Shown in pieces: positions 19,919 to 28,337 of a stretch of DNA of 64,000 nucleotides. The translations under genes and the position numbers were made by a program. The notes under the pieces were generated by a model. That model was not told the DNA's origin and did no database searches. It saw only the letters and a program-made list of their open reading frames with translations. This DNA comes from CAVQWT01 sp963810815. Lineage in GTDB: Bacteria; Pseudomonadota; Gammaproteobacteria; Burkholderiales; Casimicrobiaceae. The first letter of the stretch is position 1, and each line of letters starts with the position of its first letter. The DNA lies in the NCBI GenBank assembly GCA_963810815.1, contig CAWEPB010000002.1, forward strand, positions 186,001 through 250,000, read 5' to 3'.

Positions 19919-20833
19919 TCACGCGCCCGGAGCGAAGAAGCCCGCGAGTTCGGCCAGCGTCTGTTCCGGCGCCTCCTCGGCCAGGAAATGACCCGACGGC
20001 AACGCTCGCCCGCGCACGTCGACGGCCACTTCGGCCCAGTCGGCCAGCGGATCGAACAGCCGATGGACGACACCCCGGTCGCCCCACAGCGCGAGCAGCG
20101 GGCACTGCACGCGTCGCCCCGCGGCGACGTCGGCGTCGTCGTGCTCGAGGTCGATCGTCGCCGCGGCGCGGTAGTCCTCGCAGGTCGCGTGGATCGTCGC
20201 CGGGTCGGCGAAGCAGCGCTCGTACTCGGCCAGCGCGCGCGGGTCGAAGTGCGCGGGAATGCCCTTCCCGCCGCCGGCCGACCACGCGCCGATCTTGCGC
20301 CGCAGGTAGTAGGTGGGATCGGCGCCGATCAGCCGCTCCGGCAGGTCGAAGGGCTGGATCAGGAAGAACCAGTGGTAGTACGCGGTCGCGAAGGCGCGGT
20401 CGGTTCGCGCGTACATCGTCCGCGTCGGCGAAATGTCGAGCACCGCCACGCGCGTCACCGCGTCCGGATGGTCGACGGCGAGCCGGTGCGCCACGCGCCC
20501 GCCGCGATCGTGGCCCGCGAGCCCGAACCGCGGGTGCCCAAGCTCGCGCATCACCTCGACCATGTCCTGCGCCATCGCGCGCTTGGACTGCTGCGCGTGG
20601 TCCGGCTGCGTCGCCGGCTTCGACGAACCGCCGTAGCCGCGCAGGTCCGCGCACACGACGGTGAAGTTTCGCGCCAGCGCAGGTGCGACCTGGTGCCACA
20701 TCGCGTGCGTCTGCGGATAGCCGTGCAGCAGCAGCAACGGCGGTCCGTTGCCGCCGGTCACGCAGGCGATCTCGGCGTCCGTGGTGCGCACCCGCCGCGC
20801 GGTGAAGCCGGGGAACAGCGTATCGGTGCCCAT
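19919..20833 (-). CDS. Alpha/beta hydrolase, fluoroacetate-dehalogenase-like
   Basis: The 304-residue product is an alpha/beta hydrolase with every active-site residue known from fluoroacetate dehalogenases (EC 3.8.1.3). The nucleophile is Asp109 and the carboxylate-binding arginines Arg110 and Arg113 sit in GHDRGGR; Asp133 is in VLDISPT. The halide pocket is His154-Trp155 (YYHWFF) plus Tyr221 (EDYRA), and the general base is His282 (SGHFLAE). Numbering is nearly identical to the Rhodopseudomonas palustris enzyme as I remember it (D110, R111, R114, H155, W156, Y219, H280). Epoxide hydrolase or another haloacid specificity is possible. It is last in a three-gene operon, 35 bp after the dehydrogenase gene. 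Confidence 0.85.
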   Translation of the reverse strand: MGTDTLFPGFTARRVRTTDAEIACVTGGNGPPLLLLHGYPQTHAMWHQVAPALARNFTVVCADLRGYGGSSKPATQPDHAQQSKRAMAQDMVEVMRELGHPRFGLAGHDRGGRVAHRLAVDHPDAVTRVAVLDISPTRTMYARTDRAFATAYYHWFFLIQPFDLPERLIGADPTYYLRRKIGAWSAGGGKGIPAHFDPRALAEYERCFADPATIHATCEDYRAAATIDLEHDDADVAAGRRVQCPLLALWGDRGVVHRLFDPLADWAEVAVDVRGRALPSGHFLAEEAPEQTLAELAGFFAPGA

Positions 20834-20868
20834 TCGATCCTCGCGTCTGCGGTCGTCGACCGTGCGGG

Positions 20869-21918
20869 TCAGGTCGCCAGCGCGGCCACCCGCGCAGCGT
20901 CGATGCCGACCGACGCCGCCGCCGCGACGAGGTCGTCCCAGGTCTTGTCGTCGAGCGGCACGCCGCCGGCAAGCCGCGCCGCCCGCGTGCGCCGCTCGAC
21001 ATCGCCGGGGGCCAGCACCGGCTGCGCCGGATCCGACGGCGGCGAAGCCTTCACCCATTCGACCAGGCGCAGCGCCTCGTCCAGCACGCCGCCGGCGGCG
21101 TCGTACACGGCAGGAGCGATGAAGATCGACAGCATGTTGTTGCGCAGGACGGTGTCGGCGGGGTCCGAGCTCCGGCCGGTGGTGACCGCGCCGGCAAGCA
21201 GGTCGGTGAGGATCGACAGGCCCGAGCCCTTGTGCGCGCCGATGGTGAGCAGCGAGCCGCCGGCAAAGAAGTCCCTGGGGTCGGTCGTCGGCCGGCCGTC
21301 CTTGTCGACGATCCAGCCGGCCGGCACGTGCTCGCCCTTGTTCAGCGCGACCATCAGCTTGCCCTCGGCGACCGTCGAGGTCGTGATGTCCAGGATCGCC
21401 GGTGGCGCACCGGCCAGCGGCACGCCGATCGCCATCGGGTTGGTCGACAGCCGCCGATCGCTGCCGCCGAACGGCGCGACGCGCTGCGCGCCCGAGGTGT
21501 TGAGGAAATGCAGCGACACCTGCCCGGCGTCGGCGGCCATCTCGGCCCAGTCGCCCAGCCGCCCCAGGTGCCCGCAGTTGCGCAGGCCCACCATCGCGAT
21601 GCCCGTCTTCGCCGCCTTGGCGATGCCCAGCCGCGTCGCGAATTCGCCGGTCACCTGCCCGAAGCCGCGGTGGCCGTCGACGATCGCCAGCGCGTCGTTC
21701 TCGAACACGATCGTCGGCGGCGTGTTCGGCTGCAGCGTCCCGTCGCGGACCCACTCGAGGTACTTGGCGACGCGCAGCACGCCGTGGGAATCGTGGCCGA
21801 CGAGGTTGGAATCGACGAGGCGCTCGGCGACCTTGTGCGCTTCGGCGGGCGCGCAGCCGGCGCCCTCCATGACGGCGGCGACGAGGGCGACGAGCCTGGC
21901 GGCGGGTACGGTCGGCAT
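20869..21918 (-). CDS. Ldh_2 family (malate/L-lactate/ureidoglycolate-type) dehydrogenase
   Basis: The 349-residue product belongs to the NAD(P)-dependent Ldh_2 family, unrelated to classical Rossmann LDH. Visible signatures are the N-terminal SNLVGHDSHGVLRV with the family's catalytic His, the cofactor region around LRNCGHLGRLGDWAE and STNPMAIGVP, and the late block LTIGAHKGSGLSILTDLL. It oxidises a 2-hydroxy acid; the substrate cannot be read from sequence, and the adjacent sugar-acid dehydratase suggests a sugar-acid derivative. It begins 22 bp after the dehydratase stop. Confidence 0.88.
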   Translation of the reverse strand: MPTVPAARLVALVAAVMEGAGCAPAEAHKVAERLVDSNLVGHDSHGVLRVAKYLEWVRDGTLQPNTPPTIVFENDALAIVDGHRGFGQVTGEFATRLGIAKAAKTGIAMVGLRNCGHLGRLGDWAEMAADAGQVSLHFLNTSGAQRVAPFGGSDRRLSTNPMAIGVPLAGAPPAILDITTSTVAEGKLMVALNKGEHVPAGWIVDKDGRPTTDPRDFFAGGSLLTIGAHKGSGLSILTDLLAGAVTTGRSSDPADTVLRNNMLSIFIAPAVYDAAGGVLDEALRLVEWVKASPPSDPAQPVLAPGDVERRTRAARLAGGVPLDDKTWDDLVAAAASVGIDAARVAALAT

Positions 21919-21940
21919 GAACGAATCCGGTCGCCGGTCG

Positions 21941-23671
21941 TCAGTGGATCTCGGGATCGGGCACCGGCGCGGTGCCGCCGAGGAAGTCGAAGTCGCAGCC
22001 CTCGTTGGCCTGCTGGATGTGCCGCTGATACAGCGCGCCGAAGCCGCGCGCGTAGTGTGGCGGCGGCGGCGTCCATGCGGCCCGCCGGCGCGCGAGTTCG
22101 GCGGCGTCGACATCCAGGTGCAGGCGGCGCGCCGGCACGTCGAGCTCGATGACGTCGCCGTCGCGGACCAGCGCCAGCGGACCGCCGACGAAGGATTCCG
22201 GCGCAACGTGCAGCACGCAGGCGCCGTAGCTGGTGCCGCTCATCCGCGCGTCCGAGATTCGCAGCATGTCGCGCACGCCGGCGGCGAGAAGCTTCTTCGG
22301 GATCGGCAGCTGGCCCCACTCGGGCATGCCCGGCGCGCCCTGCGGACCGGCGTGCCGCAGCACCAGCACCGAATCGGCGGTCACCGGCAGCGCCGGATCG
22401 TCGATGCGCGCGGCCATGTCGTTGTAGTCGGCGAACACCACCGCCGGCCCCCTGTGGCGAAGCAGGCGCGGCTCGGCCGCGGCCGGCTTGATCACCGCGC
22501 CGTCGGGCGCGAGGTTGCCGCGCAGCACCGCCAGGCTGTCGGCGGCGACCACCGGCCGCGCACGCGGCCGGATCACCTCGTCGTTCCACACCTCGGCGCC
22601 GGCCACGTTGTCGCCCAGCGTGCGGCCGTTGACCGTCGCCGCGTCGGGCGCCAGCAGGTCGCCGATGCGCGCGAGCAGCGCGCGCAGGCCGCCGGCGTAG
22701 AAGAAGTCCTCCATCAGGAAACGGCCCGCCGGGCGCAGGTCGGCCAGCAGCGGCGTGCGCCGGGCGAGTTCGTCGAAGCGATCCAGCGTCAGCGCGACGC
22801 CGGCGCGGCGCGCCAGCGCGATCAGGTGGACGATCGCGTTGGTCGACCCACCCAGCGCCAGCACCGTCGTCACGGCGTTGTCGAAGCTCGCGGCGGTCAG
22901 CAGGTCCCTGGGCTTGCGGTCGGCCCACACCATGTCGACGATCAGGCGCCCGGTCTCGCTCGCCATCCGCGCGTGGCGCGAATCGGCCGCGGGGATCGAC
23001 GCGGCGCCGGGCAGCGTGAACCCCAGCGCCTCCGCGGCGGAGGTCATCGTCGACGCCGTGCCCATGGTCATGCAGTGCCCGGGCGAGCGCGCGATGCCGT
23101 TCTCGATCTCGGCCCACGCGTCGTCGGTCAGGTTGCCGGCGCGCTTCTCGGCCCAGTACTTCCAGACGTCGGACCCGGATCCCAGGTATTCGCCGCGCCA
23201 GTCGCCGCGCAGCATCGGCCCGGCAGGCATGAAGATCGCCGGCAGGTTCATGCTGATCGCGCCCATCAGCAGCGCCGGCGTGGTCTTGTCGCAGCCCCCC
23301 ATCAGCACGCAGCCGTCGGCGGGGTACGAGCGAAGCAGTTCCTCCGTCTCCATCGCCAGCAGGTTGCGGTAGAGCATCGTCGTCGGCTTCTGGAACGGCT
23401 CGGACAGCGTCAGCGCCGGCAACTCGACGGGGAACCCGCCCGCCTGCCAGACACCGCGCTTGACCTCCTCGGCGCGCTGGCGAAAGTGCGAGTGGCAGGG
23501 GTTGATGTCGCTCCAGGTGTTGACGATCGCGATCACCGGCTTGCCCGCGTAGTCGGCGCGCGCGTAGCCCATCTGCGCGGTGCGCGAGCGGTGGCCGAAC
23601 GAGCGCAGGTCGTCGACGCCGTACCAGCGGTGCGAGCGCAGGTCCTCGGGCTTCTTCCTCGTCGCGCTCAT
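21941..23671 (-). CDS. IlvD/Edd family sugar-acid dehydratase (L-arabinonate dehydratase-like)
   Basis: The 576-residue product is a [2Fe-2S] dehydratase. Three ligand cysteines are present: Cys59 (SDINPCHSHF), Cys127 (GGCDKTTPALLMG) and Cys200 (SPGHCMTMGTASTM), positions that match characterised arabinonate dehydratases as I recall them. The GGFPVELPALTLSEPFQKPT block and the catalytic-serine region RISDARMSGTSYGACVLH favour a pentonate dehydratase over IlvD proper. It would convert an aldonic acid to its 2-keto-3-deoxy derivative. It is first of the three-gene catabolic operon. A minus-strand TATAAT at 23711-23706 is a plausible -10. Confidence 0.9.
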   Translation of the reverse strand: MSATRKKPEDLRSHRWYGVDDLRSFGHRSRTAQMGYARADYAGKPVIAIVNTWSDINPCHSHFRQRAEEVKRGVWQAGGFPVELPALTLSEPFQKPTTMLYRNLLAMETEELLRSYPADGCVLMGGCDKTTPALLMGAISMNLPAIFMPAGPMLRGDWRGEYLGSGSDVWKYWAEKRAGNLTDDAWAEIENGIARSPGHCMTMGTASTMTSAAEALGFTLPGAASIPAADSRHARMASETGRLIVDMVWADRKPRDLLTAASFDNAVTTVLALGGSTNAIVHLIALARRAGVALTLDRFDELARRTPLLADLRPAGRFLMEDFFYAGGLRALLARIGDLLAPDAATVNGRTLGDNVAGAEVWNDEVIRPRARPVVAADSLAVLRGNLAPDGAVIKPAAAEPRLLRHRGPAVVFADYNDMAARIDDPALPVTADSVLVLRHAGPQGAPGMPEWGQLPIPKKLLAAGVRDMLRISDARMSGTSYGACVLHVAPESFVGGPLALVRDGDVIELDVPARRLHLDVDAAELARRRAAWTPPPPHYARGFGALYQRHIQQANEGCDFDFLGGTAPVPDPEIH

Positions 23672-23762
23672 TTCGCCTGCCGCTCCCCTCGTGCTGTCTC
23701 GGGCGATTATACGGAAGCACCGCGAGGAAGCACCACGACCGTGCGCGTCCGCGCGAAGCCCG

Positions 23763-23790
23763 TTGCGCGCGGGCGCCAACGCGCTATAGT
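23763..23790 (+). promoter_or_regulatory. Candidate promoter of the HtrA-like gene
   Basis: TTGCGC (23763-23768), a 16-bp spacer and TATAGT (23785-23790) lie about 100 bp before the start codon in the divergent intergenic region. The match is partial. Confidence 0.45.
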
Positions 23791-23892
23791 CGTCGTGCGG
23801 GCGCCGTGCGGTCAGGGAGGGCGCGCGAAGCGTCCGCCGCTCGATTCCGCAGACCGGCGTGCGCGTCCGCGGCCCGACCCGTGGAGGTCGAG

Positions 23893-25116
23893 ATGATCCA
23901 CGTCCCGTCCACCCTCCCTGCTTCGCGCAATTCCTCCGCGCCGGCTTCGGGGCGCGCACCTGCACGCCTGGCCGCACGCCTTGCCGCACGCCTGGCCGCG
24001 CACCTGCCCGCGCGCATGACTGCACGCATGACTGCACGCATGACCGCACGCATGACCGCGGACCCGGCGGCACGCTTCGCTGCAGGATTCGCGCCCGCCG
24101 CCGCGTGCGTCGCGCTGCTCGCGGCCACCACCGCCCTCGCCGCGCCCGCCGCCACGACACCGCCCGCCGCGCCGCCGCCGAAACATTCGGTGTCCGCGGA
24201 GCCCGACGCCGACAGGCTGTTCGCCGCCGTGGTCAAGGTGCAGACGCGCGCGGTGCCCGACGCGCGCAGCAGCACCTCGCTGGGCCGCGAGCGCGAGGGC
24301 AGCGGCATCGTCATCGGCGAGGACGGCCTGATCCTCACCATCGGCTACCTGCTGGTCGAGGCCGACGAAGTGCGGATCGTCGACGCCCGCGGCCGCACGC
24401 TGCCGGCGCGGGTGCTCGCCTACGATCACGGAACCGGCCTGGGGCTGGTGAAGACCGTCGTGCCCTTCGAGGTCGCGCCGGTGCCGCTCGGCGACTCGGC
24501 GCGACTCGCCGAGCGCGAGCCGGTGATGATCGTCAATGCCGGCGGCGCCGACGACGTGACGCTGGCGTTCGTCGTTTCGAAGCGCGGCTTCTCGGCCAAC
24601 TGGGAGTACCTGCTCGACCAGGCGATCTTCACCTCGCCGCCGGCGATGAACTGGAGCGGCGCCGCGCTGGTCGGCAAGGACGGCAAGCTCTACGGCGTCG
24701 GTTCGCTGATCGTCCGCGACGCGACCGACGGCGAGGCCGCGCTGCCCGGCAACATGTTCGTGCCGATCGACGCGCTGAAGCCGATCCTCGACGACATGAT
24801 CCGGACCGGACGCCGGGCCGGGCCGCCGCGGCCGTGGCTGGGGGTGGCGGCCGACGAGTTGCAGGGCCGGCTCGTCGTCTCGCGCGTGTCGCCCGACGGT
24901 CCCGCCGACCTGGCCGGGGTCGAGGCCGGCGACATCATCCTCGCCGTCGCCGGGGAGGGGGTACGCACGCAGGCCGAGTTCTACCGGAAGGTCTGGGCCC
25001 GCGGCGCCGCGGGCACCGAGGTGCCGCTGCGCGTGCTGCAGGGGGTCGACGTGAAGGAACTGCGCCTGCGGTCGATCGACCGCGTCGACTACTTCCGTCC
25101 GCGCACCATGCATTGA
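23893..25116 (+). CDS. HtrA-like trypsin-fold/PDZ protein with degenerate catalytic triad
   Basis: The 407-residue product has a signal peptide (hydrophobic AACVALLAATTALAAPA, residues ~75-91), a trypsin-like S1C domain (~105-300) and a PDZ domain (~310-395, with PWLGVAADELQ and DLAGVEAGDIILAVAG). The triad is broken: the TNxHVV histidine position is Tyr152 (TIGYLLV), the aspartate position is Gly182 (DHGTGLGLVK), and Ser255 lies in NWSGAAL rather than GNSGG. It therefore probably binds rather than cleaves. GGAGG precedes ATG 23893, but the N-terminus is built of short repeats with four further in-frame ATGs (24016-24052), any of which could be the true start. Confidence 0.85.
   Translation: MIHVPSTLPASRNSSAPASGRAPARLAARLAARLAAHLPARMTARMTARMTARMTADPAARFAAGFAPAAACVALLAATTALAAPAATTPPAAPPPKHSVSAEPDADRLFAAVVKVQTRAVPDARSSTSLGREREGSGIVIGEDGLILTIGYLLVEADEVRIVDARGRTLPARVLAYDHGTGLGLVKTVVPFEVAPVPLGDSARLAEREPVMIVNAGGADDVTLAFVVSKRGFSANWEYLLDQAIFTSPPAMNWSGAALVGKDGKLYGVGSLIVRDATDGEAALPGNMFVPIDALKPILDDMIRTGRRAGPPRPWLGVAADELQGRLVVSRVSPDGPADLAGVEAGDIILAVAGEGVRTQAEFYRKVWARGAAGTEVPLRVLQGVDVKELRLRSIDRVDYFRPRTMH
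24013..24060 (+). repeat. Four tandem 12-bp repeats within the HtrA-like gene
   Basis: Units of the form CGCATGACYGCR encode four copies of Arg-Met-Thr-Ala immediately before the signal-peptide core. Each unit supplies an in-frame ATG. A longer, looser Ala-Arg repeat precedes them. Confidence 0.9.
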
Positions 25117-25171
25117 CGCCGCAGGTAAGCGCGGCCCGCGCCGGCCCGGCGGTTGCCTCTACAATCCGGGC

Positions 25172-27214
25172 ATGACCGTCTACGCCGTCACCATCTTCGT
25201 CAGCGCGTTCCTGCTGTTCCTGGTCCAGCCGCTGGTGGCCAAGCAGATCCTGCCCTGGTTCGGCGGGTCGGCCACCGTCTGGACCACCTGCCTCGTGTTC
25301 TTCCAGACGGCGCTGCTCGCGGGCTACGCGTATTCGGACCTGGCGGTGCACCGACTGACGGCCCGCGGGCAGGTGAAGCTGCATACGGTGCTGCTGCTGG
25401 CGTCGCTGATCGTGCTGCCGATCATTCCGGCCGCGCACTGGAAGCCGACCGGCGACGAGAACCCCTCGTGGCTGATCCTGGGCATGCTGGTGGCGACGAT
25501 CGGATTGCCGTACTTCCTGCTGTCGACGACCAGCCCGCTGGTGCAGGTGTGGTTCTCGCGGGTGAAGCCCGGCGCGAGCCCGTACCGGCTGTTCGCGCTG
25601 TCGAACCTGGCGTCGATGCTGGCGCTGGTCGGCTACCCCTTCATGCTGGAACCCTGGGCGCCGACCCGCGCCCAGGCGATCGGCTGGTCCGCGGGCTACG
25701 CGCTGTTCGTCGTGCTCTGCGCCGCCGCCGGCTGGGCGAGCCTGCGCCAGGCGCGCGCGCCGCGGATCCTCGCGGCCGGGGCGGTCGCAGGGTCGACCCC
25801 GGGCCCCGGGCTCGACCAGGACGAGGCTCCGCCGACGGTGTCGCGCCAGCTCCTCTGGTGCACGCTGGCCGCGACCGGCTCGATCCTGCTGCTCGCCGTG
25901 TCCAACCACATCACGCAGAACGTCGCGGCGGTGCCGCTGCTGTGGGTCGCGCCGCTCGCGCTGTACCTGCTGACGTTCATCCTGTGCTTCGACAGCACCG
26001 GCTGGTACAAGCGCGAACCGATCCTGGCGATGGTCGCCGCGGCAGTCGGCGTCATGGCGTGGACGCTGGCCGACCCGAAGCTGACCCACGAGCTCGGCAT
26101 CCAGATCGGCGTCTTCCTCGGGGGCCTCTTCCTCGCGTGCATGTTCTGCCACGGCGAGCTGGTGCGGCTGAAGCCCGCGCCGCGCTGGCTGACGCGCTTC
26201 TACCTGATGATCTCCGTCGGCGGCGCGGTCGGCGCCGTGCTGGTGGGAATGATCGCGCCGCTGGTGCTGCCCGCGTACTTCGAGCTGGGCGGCGGCCTCG
26301 TGCTGACGGCGCTGCTGCTGCTGTGGCAGGTCCGGCGCGACCCGCCGGTCTACGGCGTGCTCGGCCTCGTGGCGGCGCTGACGGCCGCGGCCTGCGCCGT
26401 CTGGGGCGCGCTCGAGTTCTACGACGACACCATCGTCGCATCCCGCAATTTCTACGGCGTGCTGCGGGTCAAGGAGTCGGGCACGGACGTCAACCTCCAC
26501 CGCTCGCTGGTCCACGGCACCATCCTGCACGGCACGCAGTACTCGCACCCGTCGCTTCGCCGCGAGCCGACGACGTACTACACGCGCTCGTCGGGCATCG
26601 GCCGGCTGATCGAGTCGCTGCATCCGCGCCAGGAGCCGCTGAAGGTCGGCGTGATCGGCCTCGGCACCGGCACGCTGGCCGTCTACGGCAGCAAGGGCGA
26701 CATCTACCGCTTCTACGACATCAATCCGGGCGTGATCGACATCGCGCGCCGCGACTTCACCTACCTCGCCGACAGCGACGCGACGATCGAGCTGCCCCTG
26801 GGCGACGCGCGACTCACGCTCGAGCGCGAGCCGGCGCAGCAGTTCGACGTGCTGGCGATCGACGCATTCTCCAGCGACGCGATCCCGGTGCACCTCATCA
26901 CCTCGGAGGCGGTCGCGATCTACATGCGGCACATGAAGCCCGACGGCGTCATCGCGTTTCACGTGACCAACCGCTTCCTCGACCTGGTGCCGGTGGTCGA
27001 GGCGCTGGCGCGGGCGCACGGGCTGGCGGTGATCCACATTTCCGACGACGGCGTCGAGACGCTGGCGAGCCGCAGCGACTGGATGCTGCTGTCGGCGTCG
27101 CCGGCGGCGCTCGACAAGCCGACGCTGGCCGAGGCGGCGGTCGAGGTTCGCTCGCGGCCCAACTGGCGGCTGTGGACCGACGATTTCAACAATCTCGTCC
27201 AGGTGCTGAAGTAA
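25172..27214 (+). CDS. Membrane-fused spermidine-synthase-like protein
   Basis: The 680-residue product has about 14 hydrophobic helices in residues 1-430 (starting VYAVTIFVSAFLLFLVQPLVA). A cytoplasmic C-terminal domain related to spermidine synthase (~455-680) follows, with a nucleotide-binding glycine loop VGVIGLGTGTLAVYG, an acidic GDARLTLE and DVLAIDAFSSDAIPVHL. This 'fused MFS/spermidine synthase' family is common in bacteria and its substrate is largely unproven. A TACAAT (25160-25165) ends six bases before ATG 25172, suggesting leaderless transcription. The stop is one base before mtnA, so the two genes are translationally linked. Confidence 0.9.
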   Translation: MTVYAVTIFVSAFLLFLVQPLVAKQILPWFGGSATVWTTCLVFFQTALLAGYAYSDLAVHRLTARGQVKLHTVLLLASLIVLPIIPAAHWKPTGDENPSWLILGMLVATIGLPYFLLSTTSPLVQVWFSRVKPGASPYRLFALSNLASMLALVGYPFMLEPWAPTRAQAIGWSAGYALFVVLCAAAGWASLRQARAPRILAAGAVAGSTPGPGLDQDEAPPTVSRQLLWCTLAATGSILLLAVSNHITQNVAAVPLLWVAPLALYLLTFILCFDSTGWYKREPILAMVAAAVGVMAWTLADPKLTHELGIQIGVFLGGLFLACMFCHGELVRLKPAPRWLTRFYLMISVGGAVGAVLVGMIAPLVLPAYFELGGGLVLTALLLLWQVRRDPPVYGVLGLVAALTAAACAVWGALEFYDDTIVASRNFYGVLRVKESGTDVNLHRSLVHGTILHGTQYSHPSLRREPTTYYTRSSGIGRLIESLHPRQEPLKVGVIGLGTGTLAVYGSKGDIYRFYDINPGVIDIARRDFTYLADSDATIELPLGDARLTLEREPAQQFDVLAIDAFSSDAIPVHLITSEAVAIYMRHMKPDGVIAFHVTNRFLDLVPVVEALARAHGLAVIHISDDGVETLASRSDWMLLSASPAALDKPTLAEAAVEVRSRPNWRLWTDDFNNLVQVLK

Positions 27215-27215
27215 G

Positions 27216-28337
27216 GTGCTGCGCGACCCCGACCCCCTTCCCGCGGCGATCCGCGACCCGGCGCCCTATCGTGCCGTGACGCGTCCCCGCGGTGCGCGCT
27301 GGATCGAGGTGCTCGACCAGCGCGCGCTGCCGCACGCGCGGGTGTCGATCCGCATCAACGACGCCGGGATGGCCGCGCAGGCGATCCGCGGCATGTGGAT
27401 CCGCGGCGCGCCGCTGATCGGCGTCGTCGGCGCGTACGGCCTCGCGCTGGCGCTCGACGCCGACCCGACCGACGCCGAACTCGACCGCGCGCACGCCGCG
27501 CTGGACGCAACGCGGCCGACGGCCGTCAACCTGAGGTGGGCGCTCGACCGCGTGCGCGACGCGGTGCGATCGCTGCCGCCCGATGCCCGCGCCGACGCCG
27601 CCTGGAGCGCGGCGGACGCGCTGGCGGCCGAGGACGTCGCGCTGTGCCGCGCGATCGGCGACCACGGACTCGCGCTGCTGACCGCGATCGCCGCGCGCCA
27701 CTCCGGCCCGGTCAACGTGATGACGCACTGCAACGCCGGTGCGCTCGCCACCTGCGGCTGGGGGACGGCGACGGCGCCGGTGTTTCTCGCGCACGCCTCC
27801 GGCATTCCGGTGCACGTCTACGTCTCCGAAACGCGGCCGCGACTGCAGGGCGCGGCGCTGACCGCCTGGGAACTCGCCGAGCGCGGCGTGCCGCACACGG
27901 TGTTCGTCGACGGCGCGAGCGGTCACCTGCTCGCCCGCGGTGGCATCGACATCGTGTTCGTCGGCGCCGATCGCGTCGCGGCGAACGGCGACGTCTGCAA
28001 CAAGATCGGCACCTACGACAAGGCGCTGGCGGCGCGCGACAACGACGTGCCGTTCTACGCCGCGGTGCCGTCGCCGACGCTCGACTTCGCGCTCGCCGCC
28101 GGCGCCGCGATCCCGATCGAGATGCGCGACGCCGGCGAGGTGCTGCGCATCGCCGGCCGCGACGACTACGGACAGGTCACGCAGGTGTCGACCGCGCACC
28201 ACGGCGCCAGGGCCGTCAATCCCGCGTTCGACGTGACACCCGCGCGGCTGGTCACCGGCCTCGTCACCGAGCGCGGCGTCGTCGACGCGACGGCGACCGC
28301 GCTGGCGGCGGCGTTTCCGGAGCGGGTGCGGCGGTGA
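27216..28337 (+). CDS. mtnA: S-methyl-5-thioribose-1-phosphate isomerase
   Basis: The 373-residue product isomerises 5-methylthioribose-1-phosphate to the ribulose-1-phosphate in methylthioadenosine salvage. The family motifs are intact: MWIRGAPLIGVVGAYG near residue 60, catalytic Cys in VMTHCNAGALAT, and the catalytic Asp with its surroundings FVGADRVAANGDVCNKIGTY. Length is normal. The start appears to be GTG 27216, one base after the preceding stop; the Shine-Dalgarno is weak, consistent with coupling. Its stop overlaps the aldolase start. Confidence 0.95.
   Translation: MLRDPDPLPAAIRDPAPYRAVTRPRGARWIEVLDQRALPHARVSIRINDAGMAAQAIRGMWIRGAPLIGVVGAYGLALALDADPTDAELDRAHAALDATRPTAVNLRWALDRVRDAVRSLPPDARADAAWSAADALAAEDVALCRAIGDHGLALLTAIAARHSGPVNVMTHCNAGALATCGWGTATAPVFLAHASGIPVHVYVSETRPRLQGAALTAWELAERGVPHTVFVDGASGHLLARGGIDIVFVGADRVAANGDVCNKIGTYDKALAARDNDVPFYAAVPSPTLDFALAAGAAIPIEMRDAGEVLRIAGRDDYGQVTQVSTAHHGARAVNPAFDVTPARLVTGLVTERGVVDATATALAAAFPERVRR

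Noticed and set aside
19853..23896. 1347-residue plus-strand open frame opposite the catabolic operon
   Set aside because: It is a GC-driven antisense frame over three well-supported enzymes.
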